A stretch of DNA of 64,000 nucleotides from Rhizopus arrhizus (taxonomy: Eukaryota > Mucoromycota > Mucoromycetes > Mucorales > Rhizopodaceae), in contig JAKZZE010000019.1 in NCBI GenBank assembly GCA_024220505.1, positions 62,001 to 126,000 on the forward strand. Reading direction: 5' to 3'. Both the position numbers and the translations under genes were made by a program. The notes beneath the pieces are model-generated. The model had not been told where the DNA came from and did not search any database. It saw nothing but the letters and a program-made list of their open reading frames with translations. Position 1 is the stretch's first letter. Every line of letters begins with the position of its first letter. Shown piece after piece: positions 30,338 through 42,270 of the stretch.

Positions 30338-32470
30338 CTACATAAACGTTCTATATAGATCTCTAATGTTGGATGTTGTGATCTTTGGCATAAGTTTTCT
30401 TTTAGCAGTTACTTCACCAACATACTCTAATTGGTAGGCTGAACCGTCCTTATTCGTGGGTTTCAACACTTTCCATGGGCCAGTAAATTTCGGTTCACCA
30501 AACTTCCAATTGTCTTTGGGTTTAACTTTCAGAACCAGATCACCTTGTTTGAACGTTTCTTTTTCTTTTCTGTTCTTGTTGAAATACTTTTGTTGACGTT
30601 CTTGACTCTTTTGAATATTTGCTTTAACATCTCTATACAGTATAGGAATGTAATGATTCAAGTATGCTATCCATGTTTTTGTCGTGTGATTTTGATATTC
30701 CCAGTTTGAGATGTTGGCCAAGCTAGGTAATGTTGCTTTTCGACCAAACATAATTTCGTAAGGAGATTTTCCAGTGCTTGCTTGTTTTGATGTGTTGATA
30801 GCAAACGTGACGAATGGCAGATAGATGTCCCAACTTCGAGTGTCTTGTTCGCAGTACATGGATAATGATGTTTTCAGTGTTCGATTCATTCTTTCCACCA
30901 TACCATCAGACTGCGGGTGTTCTACGCTAGTGTTCACCTTCTTGATTCCTAGCCTATTGCATACTACCATCATTGCTTCTGATACAAAGTTTGCTCCATT
31001 GTCTGTGATGAATTTCTTCGGTATTCCATACACTAAAACAATACTATAAAGCAGTACATTTGCGATATCATTTGTGTCAAAAGATGGGAGTGCTGCAGTT
31101 ACTAACCATTTCGTCATGTAATCCATAAATACAAGTAAATATTTGTTGCCTTTGGTTGACTCAGGAAGGTAAGCTATGTCGGCAGCCCATACCTCTGTTG
31201 GTAGGCCAATTTCGATGCTAGTCATCTTCTTGTACTTATGCGTAGGTGTTTTGTACATTTGGCATTTGGTGCACTTCTTCACAAACGTCTTGACATCTTC
31301 ATTGATTGTCTTCCAATATCCATTTGCTTTTGCCTTTTCTAATGTTTTGTCGCGTCCAGTATGTCCACTCGTTATGTGCTCGTGAATTGCTGTCAGGAAC
31401 TTCTCTTGCATCTTCTTTGGAATCACCAATACGGGGGGATCATACTTGATATAACATACCAACCCTCCCTTCAAAGCAAAAGGAAATGTAATCTTGACAG
31501 TACCTTCGATCATTTCTTTAAGATAAGGTTCTTCCAGTTGAGCGTCTTTCATTTCTTTAAGCGATGTGAACTTGTTCTCCTGAGAATTAATTTGAATGAC
31601 TTTTTCCGGGACCTGGATACGACACATAGCATCGGCATCACTATTATCTATGCCTTTTCTATAACAAACAGTGAATTCATATAACCAAATATCTACAATC
31701 ATTCTAGCAATACGTCCCTTTGGATCTTTTGTTGCCAATATGGATTTGAGCGCTACATGATCCGTATACACCGTAAGAGAAGGTGCGCCATGAACATAAC
31801 AATGAAAATAGAGGAGACCCCACTGGACCGCCATACACTCTTTTTCAGTGACTGAGTAGTTCTTTTGGGAAGAATTCAACGTTTTACTTGCATAGGCGAT
31901 AGGGCGTCCGTTTTGAACCAATACAGCGCCGAGTGCAAAATCGCTAGCATCACAATGCAAGTCGTATGGTAGATTGGAGTCAGGGTAGGCCAGTTCTGGT
32001 AGCTGAACCAAGATTTCTTTCAGTTTCTTGAACGCCTCTTCACAATCTTTTTTCCATTCCCACAAGCTATCTTTTCGGAGCATCTTATATAACGGTTGAG
32101 CAATAGTAGATAACTTGGCTATGAAGCGATGATAAAATGTACATATGACGAGAAACGATTGCAATTCTTTTATATTCGTAGGAGTTGGGTAATTTCGGAT
32201 AGGATAAGTTTTGTCAGGATTGCTTCGGATACCTGTACCTGTTACCATAAATCCCAAAAATTTGACCTCTTGGCACAACCATTGGCATTTCTTGATGCTG
32301 ATCTTCATATTCCAATGGTTCAGTAAACGCAAAACCTCGGTTACCTGGCGAGTGTTTTCTTCTTTCGTCTTTGCATGGCAAAGCAAGTCGTCCAATTAAA
32401 TGATTGTATATGAAGATACGCTCTGCAATATTTGATGCATAAATCTAGCAAATGTAGGGGGAGTGTTTAG
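30338..32470 (-). pseudogene. Gypsy 3 pol fragment: RT end, RNase H, integrase
   Basis: The long open part is 30338-32395 (685 codons). It has an RT end and connection (KFLGFMV, FYHRFIAKLS), an RNase H (HCDASDFALGAVL), an integrase with an HHCC zinc region (HTGRDKT...CTKCQMYK) and D-D-E residues (AADIAYLP, TDNGANF, DGMVERMNR). Just upstream, the conserved NTPPTFARFMHQ block is in frame, but a TAA stop separates it from the catalytic LDD. The copy is thus broken in the RT core as well as truncated. Confidence 0.85.
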
Positions 32471-32485
32471 GAAAGGGGAGTTTTA

Positions 32486-33015
32486 GGTAAATATAATATA
32501 GCAATCAAAGATAAAGAAATACTGCTAGAACTTGGTATCTCTTTATTAAGTTAAGATAACTATTTTATGATAAAAAAATAATTCTACATGTAAAAAGTGA
32601 GAGTATTTATAGACATGATACGGATAAAGAACTAGGACAGATTTATAATCAACTTGACAGAATAGATGATTACGATTTCTAATTATTAGTTTAGCCTGTT
32701 CCTAGCTTGTATTGTCAATTATGCTATTGGGATGGTTTCAGATAACTCTGGATAAAGACTATTTAAGGAGACGGTACGGATGAATATAATGACCTTTAGT
32801 TCCGTGATTGGATATCATTGCTAACAATAATATCTCAGTCAGGATAAATGTTTTCATGACTAATGATGATCCGGTAAGTAATCGTCATTCCCTATTCAAC
32901 ATGCTCATATTATCAATAAACTATATTACAACCATGTCATCTTATTTGATTATGTGAAGTTAATATGAATAAAGCTTAATATAAAAATCTAGTCAAAGTA
33001 TTTTATTGATCTGTG
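32486..33015. other. AT-rich sequence of unclear origin
   Basis: No coding sequence. It resembles LTR-type sequence but no paired copy is present in the window. Confidence 0.3.
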
Positions 33016-33284
33016 TTGGGAATAATGTTATAAATGATACCACGTTATGTCAACATATTATTCAGGATCATATCTGATTCCTTTTACTAAAATAAAGTGA
33101 CTATAATCTTATGTATCCTTAACAATAACTACTCATTTACCCGCCAACTGATAGAAGAATATAAATAGTAGACTTTGTAATGATTTCTTTTAAACGATTA
33201 AGATTGTCTTAAATAAAGTTCAGTCTCAAAAAGTATTCTTTTGGTTTTATTGTTATTCTTTAATTACTTTACCAGAACATAACA
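33016..33284 (+). repeat. Possible solo LTR
   Basis: TGTTGGGAAT at the left and CAGAACATAACA at the right give TG...CA ends. A TATAAATAGTAG promoter-like box (about 33165) and an AATAAAG signal (about 33213) are arranged as in an LTR. No flanking direct repeat was found. Confidence 0.4.
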
Positions 33285-33484
33285 TTCTTTTTTTCAAATC
33301 TCCAAATTGCACACTTCATATTTCCTTCAATACTTATCCAATAGGGCTTAAATTCTCTTGGTTTTCTTAAGTCACATAGAGCATCTGCTACGAAAGAACA
33401 GAGGCATTTTGCAGCACTGTGACAGGATATGTACTATAAAAACCAAGAAAAATGGATTCCTTGCAACAGTTTTTTGACCCACTG
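33285..33484 (-). mobile_element. End fragment of a Tc1 element
   Basis: About 200 bp matching the left end of the Tc1 at 20786 in reverse orientation, including TGGATTCCTTGCAACAG and GACCCACTG followed by TA. Only this end is present. Confidence 0.75.
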
Positions 33485-33487
33485 TAT

Positions 33488-33790
33488 TTAGTTTGGTGAA
33501 AGTGAAACATGTGAATTATTTAGAGAAAGTTTGTTTAACTTCTTGCTTTCTTTTCTCTTTCTACCTTTTTCCATTTGATTTTGTTCGCGTATGATTTCAA
33601 ATATCGAAGAGATAAACATCGAGTATAGTAGTATCAAGAATGAAAGGAACAAGAACGCAAATATCAAGATAATTGACATTGTTCAATATATTTCTCCTGT
33701 AAGCCCATGTCCTGATTCTGGCAACTTGAACAAAGGCGAATAAGATGGTAAAGACAGTAATGAAGAAGAAAAGCATTTCTATCGTCATAA
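33488..33790 (-). CDS. Possible small membrane protein (two overlapping frames)
   Basis: One frame (33788-33597) starts MTIEMLFFFITVF and has one hydrophobic span. An overlapping frame (ATG-proximal at about 33679, to 33488) gives 63 aa with a hydrophobic span and a basic tail (KGRKRKESKKLNK). No splice site joining them was found, so at most one is real, or the gene carries a frameshift. No family was recognised. Confidence 0.25.
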
Positions 33791-34230
33791 CATAAACACA
33801 TTCTACTCAACTCTGTTCAAGTTTATTATAGTATAGTGTACTGAACTTTTTATTCTATAAAGTACCCTGATTATTCTGTTTTTTTTTTTTTTTTTTTATT
33901 AATTCAATAAAAATTATCCTTGTTAATGCTTGACATTTAATTTTTTTTATTTATTTGTATTAAAAAAGGTGTAAGTGAGCACACGGTCTCTTTAATATAC
34001 TTTAATCGCCCAAGTCAGATCAAAAAAGGAATAAAAGGGGATCGAAAAAACATCCTTTGAGATCAAGGACAAAAAAATAAAAGTAAAGTAAACAAGTAAG
34101 AAGGGAACGACGGGTCATACACATCAGTATGAGGGGAAATTCTGTATGCATGCTTCCTCATTAAGACAATTTATTGAATGTCAGCTATAACTAGTCGTCA
34201 TTTTGCAATATGTGGCCAGTTTTTTAAGAA

Positions 34231-34521
34231 ATGAAAAACGAAAAAAAAATAGTTGTTGCCGTCAATTTGAAATCAGGGTATTGCAATATTGACGAAGCAC
34301 TGAATATTGTGTACCAATATACGAACTGCACTGGATTAAAGACACATAATTTGGATGAAAGCAAAAATTATATTGATTTGAGACCACTCGCGAATGATGA
34401 ATGGGAATCATTTACTAATGACTATTGTTCAGGCAAAGAAACGACAGGCTCAGGCTTATATTTTGAAAAATATGATGACTGGAGGCTCTGTTGTTTACCA
34501 ATAGGGTGGGATGATCAGTAA
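34231..34521 (+). CDS. Small unknown protein
   Basis: 96-aa single-exon frame, MKNEKKIVVAVNLKSGYCNI to LCCLPIGWDDQ. It has no signal peptide or membrane span, an acidic composition, and a Cys-Cys near the end. I do not recognise a family. The codon pattern and absence of low complexity suggest it is coded, but it stands alone between transposon debris and host genes and could be a gene remnant. Confidence 0.4.
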   Translation: MKNEKKIVVAVNLKSGYCNIDEALNIVYQYTNCTGLKTHNLDESKNYIDLRPLANDEWESFTNDYCSGKETTGSGLYFEKYDDWRLCCLPIGWDDQ

Positions 34522-35080
34522 CTGTTTGAAATGTAGTTTTATGCAAGAATATATTAAATGAAAAGAAAAAGTTGTGCCATAAACGTTGGTCAAAAACTTT
34601 GTTATCTATTAAAATGAAGCGAATATTTTTCTTCACTCTTTTTTTATTTATTTATTTATTTTGCAATGGTTTAATACTGTCCTAACATTTACTTAACCAA
34701 AGACTCGACATCTATAAGCAATCTTAAAATCATAGTGGCTAATTTTTCCTTCATTAATCAAAGTACCTGTGTTTTGAAATGGGAATTTGCTTCACATAAT
34801 TTATTCTTTGATACGTTTCTAACTAACAGCACCCTTAATATAAAATTATTCAAGTCTCGTTTTTTTCCTTCTTGAATATGATTTCGGATTTCATGTAGAG
34901 TTTATCATCACTTTAAATTCCTATTATCGCTTTGCTTTAATAGGAATTACCTGGTATTTACATGCTTCTTGATTTTGTTATTTTTTTATAGTTGGTATAT
35001 TCATTCAGTCTATTTCCCAAAAAAAAAAAAATGAATGAAAACAAAAGGAAAAGAAGCTTCATATTTATAACATGGGAGAA

Positions 35081-35311
35081 TTAAAGTGAATCTTTGTTTT
35101 CATTTCTTAATCGTTCGTATTCTTTCTTTTTCTCCAACAACAATGCTAAGCGTTGTTCCTTTAAATTTTTTTATGGTTAATAATAGTATATATTTAATTT
35201 TGTTTAAATTACCTTTGATTGGATTTTGTACATTTCTAAAAAGTAAAAACCAGCTGCACCTCCTGCTAAAGCACCAAAAGAAACTGCGAATGCTTTACCA
35301 ATTTGAATCAT
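35081..35311 (-). CDS. Small single-pass membrane protein
   Basis: Two exons, 35311-35213 and 35158-35081, joined across a 54-base GTAATT...AAAG intron to 58 aa. The N-terminus (FAVSFGALAGGAAGFYFL) is a Gly/Ala-rich membrane helix and the rest is a charged helix (LLLEKKKEYERLRNENK). This layout is common among small mitochondrial inner-membrane assembly or respiratory-complex proteins, but I cannot name it. It is divergent from PSMG3 with only 83 bases between the two start codons, so the two genes share a promoter region. Confidence 0.6.
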
Positions 35312-35394
35312 TTTATATTTTGAAGAAAGCAAAAGAAAAAAAGTGAAAAAGAGTTTGTGACTGGTAAAAGAAATCTTTGCCTTTTTTCATTCCA

Positions 35395-35864
35395 ATGGAG
35401 AACAACGAGTTTCCTATAAAAAATAAGCAGATCGCTATTAACATTGACGGTATAAAAACCGAAATCTCACTTCAAAGCTTTTCGGATAAGATATTTATAG
35501 TAGTAACGCAGTATGGGAAAATAGGAAACTTGGTAAAGCAAAAAGCATGCAAATGCCAAAGCCAGATACTAATTTAAGATTGCTATAGATTCACACTTCA
35601 TTGGATGCCGCTCCTCATCGAATTAGTACTCTCGACACGTTTCCTACGACAACCCAGTTCTTGATGGGAGACTCAAATGGTCCACAGAGTGGTATGTATA
35701 TATTATATGCTACTTCCATTCTTCAAGCTATTGTTGCAATGAACCCACATGAAACAAGACCATTGTTATTAGGCATCGCATTAAGATCTATTGATGACTT
35801 GGCCAAGAGAAAAAAAATATTTCAACAAGTAACCGATTTAATTATGGCCAACCCTGTTTGGTAA
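35395..35864 (+). CDS. PSMG3: Proteasome assembly chaperone 3 (PSMG3/PAC3-like)
   Basis: Two exons, 35395-35532 and 35589-35864, in phase, 137 aa, close to the roughly 120-150 aa of PAC3 proteins. The pattern of an IKTEISLQSFSDKIFIVVTQ strand-rich start, TTTQFLMGD, then RPLLLGIALRS and the C-terminal IMANPVW (matching the terminal QVW of animal PAC3) supports the assignment. With its partner it would guide 20S proteasome alpha-ring assembly in the cytoplasm. The ATG at 35395 is used because an upstream in-frame TTG is not a normal fungal start. The gene shares a short divergent promoter with the small membrane protein. Confidence 0.75.
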
Positions 35865-36017
35865 AAAAAAGGGGGAATGTATTTCACCATAAACATGGTA
35901 ATCTTTACAAAAAGTCAGTATATTACTGCCATCTTACTGACATGAAATAAATTGTCTTATAACTGATTTTACTTTTATTTTTTTATCTACAAAATATGGC
36001 TTATATAAAAGGATTCT

Positions 36018-37019
36018 TTATACACTTTTCTGTCTTAGTTTCATCAAGGGCATATCTTTTCTTGGCAAATCCACAACTGTAAAGAAAGTAAGCGCGCTGT
36101 ATAAAGAAATGTATTGATTTCATTTACCAACTTTATGCTTTTGTTTATTTTCAATACAATCTGAGCTACAATACCAGTCATCTCCGCTGTTTACTAAGGT
36201 GCGGCAACAGTGTTGATGATATGCACGGGAACAGCCTCCATCACAAGGAACTAATAAGTTATCGCGACTTTCTTCTGAAGACTGACAGATAACGCAGAAT
36301 TGCTGTACAATGGGCCGTTTTCTATCCTGTAATGATTCTTTCAGAAATGCAGATAAATCAAGCCTTGGTAATCTACTTGCTAAACCATAGCCTTTATAAT
36401 CACATCCATGTTTACTATAGAATAAACTCAATATAAACAATGAATATTCTAAAAATGCTTACTTGCAAAGAGTACGTTTGCCCCAAGGGCCAGGTCTCCA
36501 ATTGACACCTTCGGTTGTTCCACAATACCTACACCAATCAATACCAACTTGTGTTAATTGTTCAAATAAAGTCACTTTATCATGGTCTGACTTAAATCGT
36601 TTACTCTTTAAGTTTATTGCTGCATTTTGAGATAACCTTTTATTAGAATTGCTTGAAGATTGAAATTCTACTTGTTCTAGTTCATCATCACCAGATAAAG
36701 CAGTAGTAGTGGTAGTAGTTGTAGTATTAGAAAGTGTTGAAGATAATAGATCAGAATCTTGCTGCAAATAATTTTCAATACCATCAAACAAAGGCTCTCT
36801 TTCATACAAAAAGTCAGAAGGAGACGTTACGGGTGATAAAGAAGGAGTTGGCATTTGAGTGATTGTATCCATACACATTTCAGAAGAAGGTGCAAAAAAG
36901 ACATCATCTTTTACAATTGAAGTTAACCAGTAACGAGCTTTTTGATACAATTCATCTTGTATTGCTTTACTATTTCTTAATAAGATAAAAGTTGCGGGTA
37001 GTTCATCGAATTGATTCAT
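36018..37019 (-). CDS. GATA-like and PHD zinc-finger nuclear protein
   Basis: Three exons, 37019-36463, 36414-36128 and 36076-36018, give 300 aa in frame. A disordered Ser/Thr-rich N-terminal half (poly-Thr near residue 100) has a basic stretch KSKRFKSDHDK. A GATA-type finger follows: CRYCGTTEGVNWRPGPWGKR, then LCNKHGC, where the second Cys pair is spaced C-x4-C instead of C-x2-C. A C4HC3 PHD finger follows (FCVICQSS, CDGGCSRAYHQHCC, WYCSSDC), the kind that reads histone tails. A chromatin regulator is likely. The third exon is my inference from a clean GTAAAT...TTACAG intron; without it the protein ends two residues after the PHD-proximal basic tail. Confidence 0.75.
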
Positions 37020-37262
37020 TTGTTATAAAGAAAAAGAAAATAGTTAAAAAAAAGAGGGGTAAATCAATAAACTCCCTTTCTTCATTACAACATATTAAAA
37101 CCCAACTCATGCTTTTTTCTCCTTTGTAATGCACATAAACAAACAAATAAGCATACCTTTTAAACATGAGTACATCTTTTGATTTTATAAGTCTTCCCTT
37201 TTTAACTTCTCATTTCTCTCTTGTTACTGGAATATGTTCTCCCAAAGTATAGCTGCTTATAA

Positions 37263-37299
<37 letters not shown>

Positions 37300-40200
37300 G
37301 AATTCTATATATCTTTTTCATCTATTTATCTCACGTATAAGAAGATCTTTCAACTTTTTTGGAATTTTTTCCACATAAATCCCAAATATAATCAAAAAGC
37401 ACTTTATTCGATGACAGCAATACCTTCCATTATCAATTTGATGGTGAGCACGTTTGGGAGAGAAAAAATGTGCGGGGAAAAGGACTTCGTGAACCTGGCG
37501 CAGATGGGGAATTGTATATGTTTTCAATTGCTCTTCTTTTTCTTCCTGCTGTTTCTTCATGTATTTTGTACAAATACGAGTATAGAAATCCTTAAAATAT
37601 ACTAATGTCTTGACTGTGTTGTTGAAATCATTAATTTATAATCGATGACTGCGTAGAGTTGCACATGAATTCAAGTAGCAATGGTGATACTATTCATTGT
37701 CCTCATTGTGTATCCAGCATATCCTAGTAGTATTTCAACTTTTATTTTTTATTTTTTTTAAAAAAAAAAGCGCAAACACGTTCATCCTCATTTATTACAG
37801 CATTTTGTTTTAATAATTTTTCTTCCAACTATATTTACCAATCCATTCCATGCAAAAAATCTCTGTGGTTTCATCACCCAAGTGCTTGTGGATATCATGA
37901 AGTATACAATTATTAACGTGCAAAATTTTTGGTTGTTGTCTAAACATGGACGAATGACATACTGATGCACATTTCAACTTCAAAGTGCAAAGCTCATTAC
38001 TATTGTTTTTTAAAATGAAGTCGATCTTTCTACCTCAAGCAACTTCATTCTTGGTGCATTCATTGTATTTTCGGATACATTCCGAGCATATTTACTGGAT
38101 ATAATCAATAATCAAATCAATTTTAGAGTCACAGGAGATAACACACAAAATCGTGTACACAGAATAAAAGTAATGTAGTTCAGATATATTTTTTATTCAA
38201 GCATCTCCAGGTACTAATATTCTTTAAAACATAGCAAAGTGTTTTAAAAAAAATGAAGAAGAATCAATGAGACTGAACAATAATTCTAAAGTCAATTATT
38301 TTTATTAAAAATTTCAAGACTATTTATATTAGCTTGAGCAGTACCTGAGATTAGATGACAAAAGATAGTTACGACGGATATGATTTGACAGTAAAAATAT
38401 CTATAAACTGACGTTAATAATCAACTGTCGAGAAGAAAGTGAACCTTGGCTGTTCAGGGCAGTGATAATTATCAGGATCTATTCTTATTCAAACTCATTT
38501 ATAAAGATTTAGTCCAGAATGATAAGACTGTATCTTATTGACATGTCAAAATATGATAATATTAGTGCTACAAGCTCTGCAAAGGAAAATCATAAAATAT
38601 TAGGGTAGCTTTGTGGGCCACAGTATGCATATTAAGCTTTGGCACATTGGTTGATGTATAGTAGATAAATATGTCACGCTTTAATCTCTTTTAAGAAAGA
38701 CATACGGTTACATGCTATATGGTTCCGACTAAAATCTTGAATATATATGCGGCTACATTTATTATTTACTACATCAACAAGGAACAATTATTGATCGACG
38801 AGCAACAACATATGATTATTATTTATATAATACGCTTGGATTAATGTTTGTATTTTATAAGCTATACCTTAAATTAGCATATTTTTATTTGTTTATTTCC
38901 TTAAAACAATCTTTTCATCAAATGATCCTAATGATACTTAAGAATTGTTGTTACCTGCATTACACTTTTACTTTACATTTTATAGCCTTTTCTCTTTCAT
39001 GTAATTAACTTACTTTATTGATATTTCTTTATTCACATCTTTAACTTTATCTTTTTGTTGTACATGGTTTCTTCTCTCATTCTACCTTTGAAATTAGAAA
39101 AGTCATGATTTTCATTACTACTTTCATAAATGTTTATTATCTTTATGATGAATTGCGTTATTTTCTATTAATATGTTATTGTTTTCTTAATATATTTCAG
39201 TTGTTCCATTTCATTAATACAATTAACATAATTAACCTTTGTTTAAATGCAAATTCAAAATAGCAATGTTTAAGAAACAAGAACAAATGATGGGGATATA
39301 GGTGCCGTTTCCCAAAAAACTAATGAAGAGGATATTAGGATAAGCTTAAATATTCCTGAATATTAATATATCTATTATTCTTGAAATCAATTCATCTAAT
39401 CTTCGTTAAGAACAAATACTTCATAACTGTACGGCTAAAATATATCAAATATAGATACTGAATCACAGTAAATCATATAAGAGTATTCTATGGAAAATAA
39501 TTTCGTTGAGGCAACCCCCCAAATTTGGAATTTTTAAAAACTTTATATTCAATATCTTTAAAATATCAAAGTGTTTGTCGCAATAAATATGAGTTGAGGG
39601 AAATGCTCAGAACCAACAAAGGCTTCAAATTATATATTGTTTCTCAATCGGATTTCTGTACACTATTTCCAGAAATTAAAGTCGTCGTGGCTTGTCGTAA
39701 TTACATAAGAGTTGTATTATAAAACTTTACAAAATGCGACTTTAATTTCTGGAAATAGTGTATTTATGTGAATACCCTCAATCCCAGAGGGGTTTTTAGA
39801 TACTTCTTTCACTCTTTGAACTGACCCGGGCAAAATTAGTATAAAAATACTGCGTGCCCACTTGGGTTTAATAAATAAATAAAACTTGTTTAATCGTATT
39901 TATGTGAATAAATTTATAAAGAATACGCACATAGCATATACATTTCTTGTCGTCAATCACATTTATAAATGACACTGATTAGCTTGCTGTAAGATGTTCA
40001 AGTCAAAAGCTTACCAAGACCATATACCAGAAGCAAATAACCTTCGCTTAAAAAAGCTTAATTATTGTTATTAAGAATGCACCCAGCTGTTTTAAACTTG
40101 TTTTAAAACCATTCTACCTTTATGTCATTTAGCTGTTCTACCATATTTGCTTGTTCCGCTTGAAAATTAGACAAATTTCGTTTAACAACTGTAAATAATA

Positions 40201-42270
40201 ATGACACTAGAAAAAAGCAATTGTCAATATTGCCAAAGTAATCTCATTCAAGGTCCTTTTGCCACTCTTATTATGTGAAGGCCATTTATCAAACCTTTGA
40301 TGTTCAGAATTGTTGGTTTAAAATGTATAGAAGAAACATGCGTACTGTATAATCAGTATACCATTGTAACTTTGCATACTTAACGACAATCTGCAAATTC
40401 AGTGCTTCCGTTACTATAGTATCATTTCTGAGACATGAGCCATTTTATTATGAGACATTTTTCTCTTATAAATACATTTGACTTGTCACGACTGACTCGT
40501 CTTACCTTCCTACTCACAACTTAGGTCTGTTACCATTCTATTCAAGCATAAGCTTAGTATTATATTTAATACTCAAATGCTATCTCATTGTTTTTAACGA
40601 ATTTGATAAAGGTACTACTCCCCAAACTCTCTAAAATAAGAAGAGAATTGCTGCTGCTATATCAATTCTATAATAATTCAATAAATAAATATACTTTTCT
40701 AAGATTTTAACAACATTTTATTTATAATTGTGAGTTAAATATATTTGAATGTAAGATAAAACATGTATCCTCTACTGTAAATAAGATAAATCTTATATGA
40801 GTGAGAATATTGACAATATTTGGCATACGGAAGAAAGGTCTATAAATATGAAAACACACAGGAGTGTGTATCAACTGTTTTTGGTATGAAGATCTTTGTA
40901 TAACATTGAATCGAACTATTTCAATACCGTTCATAAGCTCTTGCGATTGACGCGTAGATAAAAGCTAGTTTACCATTCATTGCTAATTCTCTATTTTATT
41001 TATATTTTCTGATAGTATGAAAGCTTTATTTGAAGTACATATCTTAAATTAAATTCCATCATGCTCTTAAAAGAAATATTCTCTAATATAGAAGCCAAAA
41101 CCAGATTGTTTTGCTGATCATACGATGTTGTTTTTCTTTAGAAAGAGTTACTCCTGATTTAATAGTGTAATAAAGCTCGAATGAAATTGTAAATTATAAG
41201 TTTCTTTTTCGAAACCAGCCTGGAAAGTCTCGTATGGATTCTGTGAATATGAAAAAAGTTAGCGTCTGCTACTTGGATCCGCCTAACACTTATGAGTAGA
41301 TACTACTATTAAATAGACCACTAAATATCTCTTCGTAATGTTAAAGAGTTAGAGCAATAAATTGGAAAGAAAGAGAGAAAGAGAGATGCAATTGACAGCT
41401 TGAAATTAAATCATGTGTTATTCATATTGAATTTTTTTTTCTTATTTGCAATATCTCTAACTAGATTCAATACATCAAAATATCCAAATGCAATCTATAC
41501 TTTTTCTCATGCCCATTACAACTAAATTACATATGTAGGCTAGTTTATATGTTAAAAACTTTTAGCTCATCTAGCTATATTGTATTATTCAGCTGATAAA
41601 CCTGCGCTCCTTGGCTGTTATCTAAGCATATGATAGAAAATGACCGTACACGTAAATCAACCTCTGCGGCTAGAGGTAGTTGAAGACAATTTGCTACGGT
41701 TCATGATCAAATTAAGTCCATCAAAGCTATACCTTATATTTAAAATATGTATTCCACAAAGCTATAAGCAAAAAAATTTTCAGTGCTATGGAGCATTGCT
41801 TTTTAAATAAAGATACAAACAGGATATCAAGACCACCAAGTAAAAGAAATATTAAAAAAATATAAGACGAAATAATAAGCTTGACAAAATTTGCTTAGAA
41901 TCTAAACACTATTTTTAGTCAATTGTTGACTTACGAGGCCAATAATTAACTGTTCATAGCCTCTTTTGAGCATTGATTACCCAGCCTTTACTTGATATTC
42001 CATGTCCCAAGATAAAACTGTTCGTCTGCGACAGGTACAGAAATAACTTTATCCAAAAACTACAGCTTCTCCAAAGTTTGAAGTATAGTATATCATCCAT
42101 AAATAAATAAATGTTAAAATTATATGATGACCGACATATTAAGCAATAATTTCAGCAAATCAATTTTAATTACTTAAGCTGTGACCGTTCACAATGACAC
42201 GCAAGCAATTTAACTGAGCATGCTGCAACCTTTTCCTTTCTTTTTAATAAATTGACTAATAAAGAAAATA
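37020..42270. other. 5-kb gene-poor intergenic region
   Basis: AT-rich, with a T tract at 37266-37298. A 80-codon minus frame at 37318-37560 has no recognisable features. TATA and polyadenylation-like motifs near 40460-40690 hint at an old solo LTR, but no boundary pair could be set. The only clear structure is the MITE at 39661. Confidence 0.5.
39659..39762. mobile_element. 100-bp TA-flanked MITE
   Basis: TA at 39659-39660 and 39761-39762 flank a 100-bp unit whose 24-bp ends (39661-39684 and 39737-39760, starting CACTATTTCC) are perfect inverted copies around a 52-bp centre. TA duplications and size point to a Tc1/mariner-type miniature element with no coding capacity. Confidence 0.85.

Larger units (their letters stand above)
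30216..32485 (-). mobile_element. Ty3/gypsy element 3, truncated
   Basis: Only the 3-prime part remains: a 91-bp LTR, a polypurine tract and pol from the RT catalytic core to the integrase end. The upstream half is lost near 32485, where unrelated AT-rich sequence begins. Confidence 0.8.

Noticed and set aside
37318..37560. 80-codon minus frame in the gene-poor region
   Set aside because: No recognised domain, no supporting exon structure, and it begins in a biased Lys/Glu stretch.
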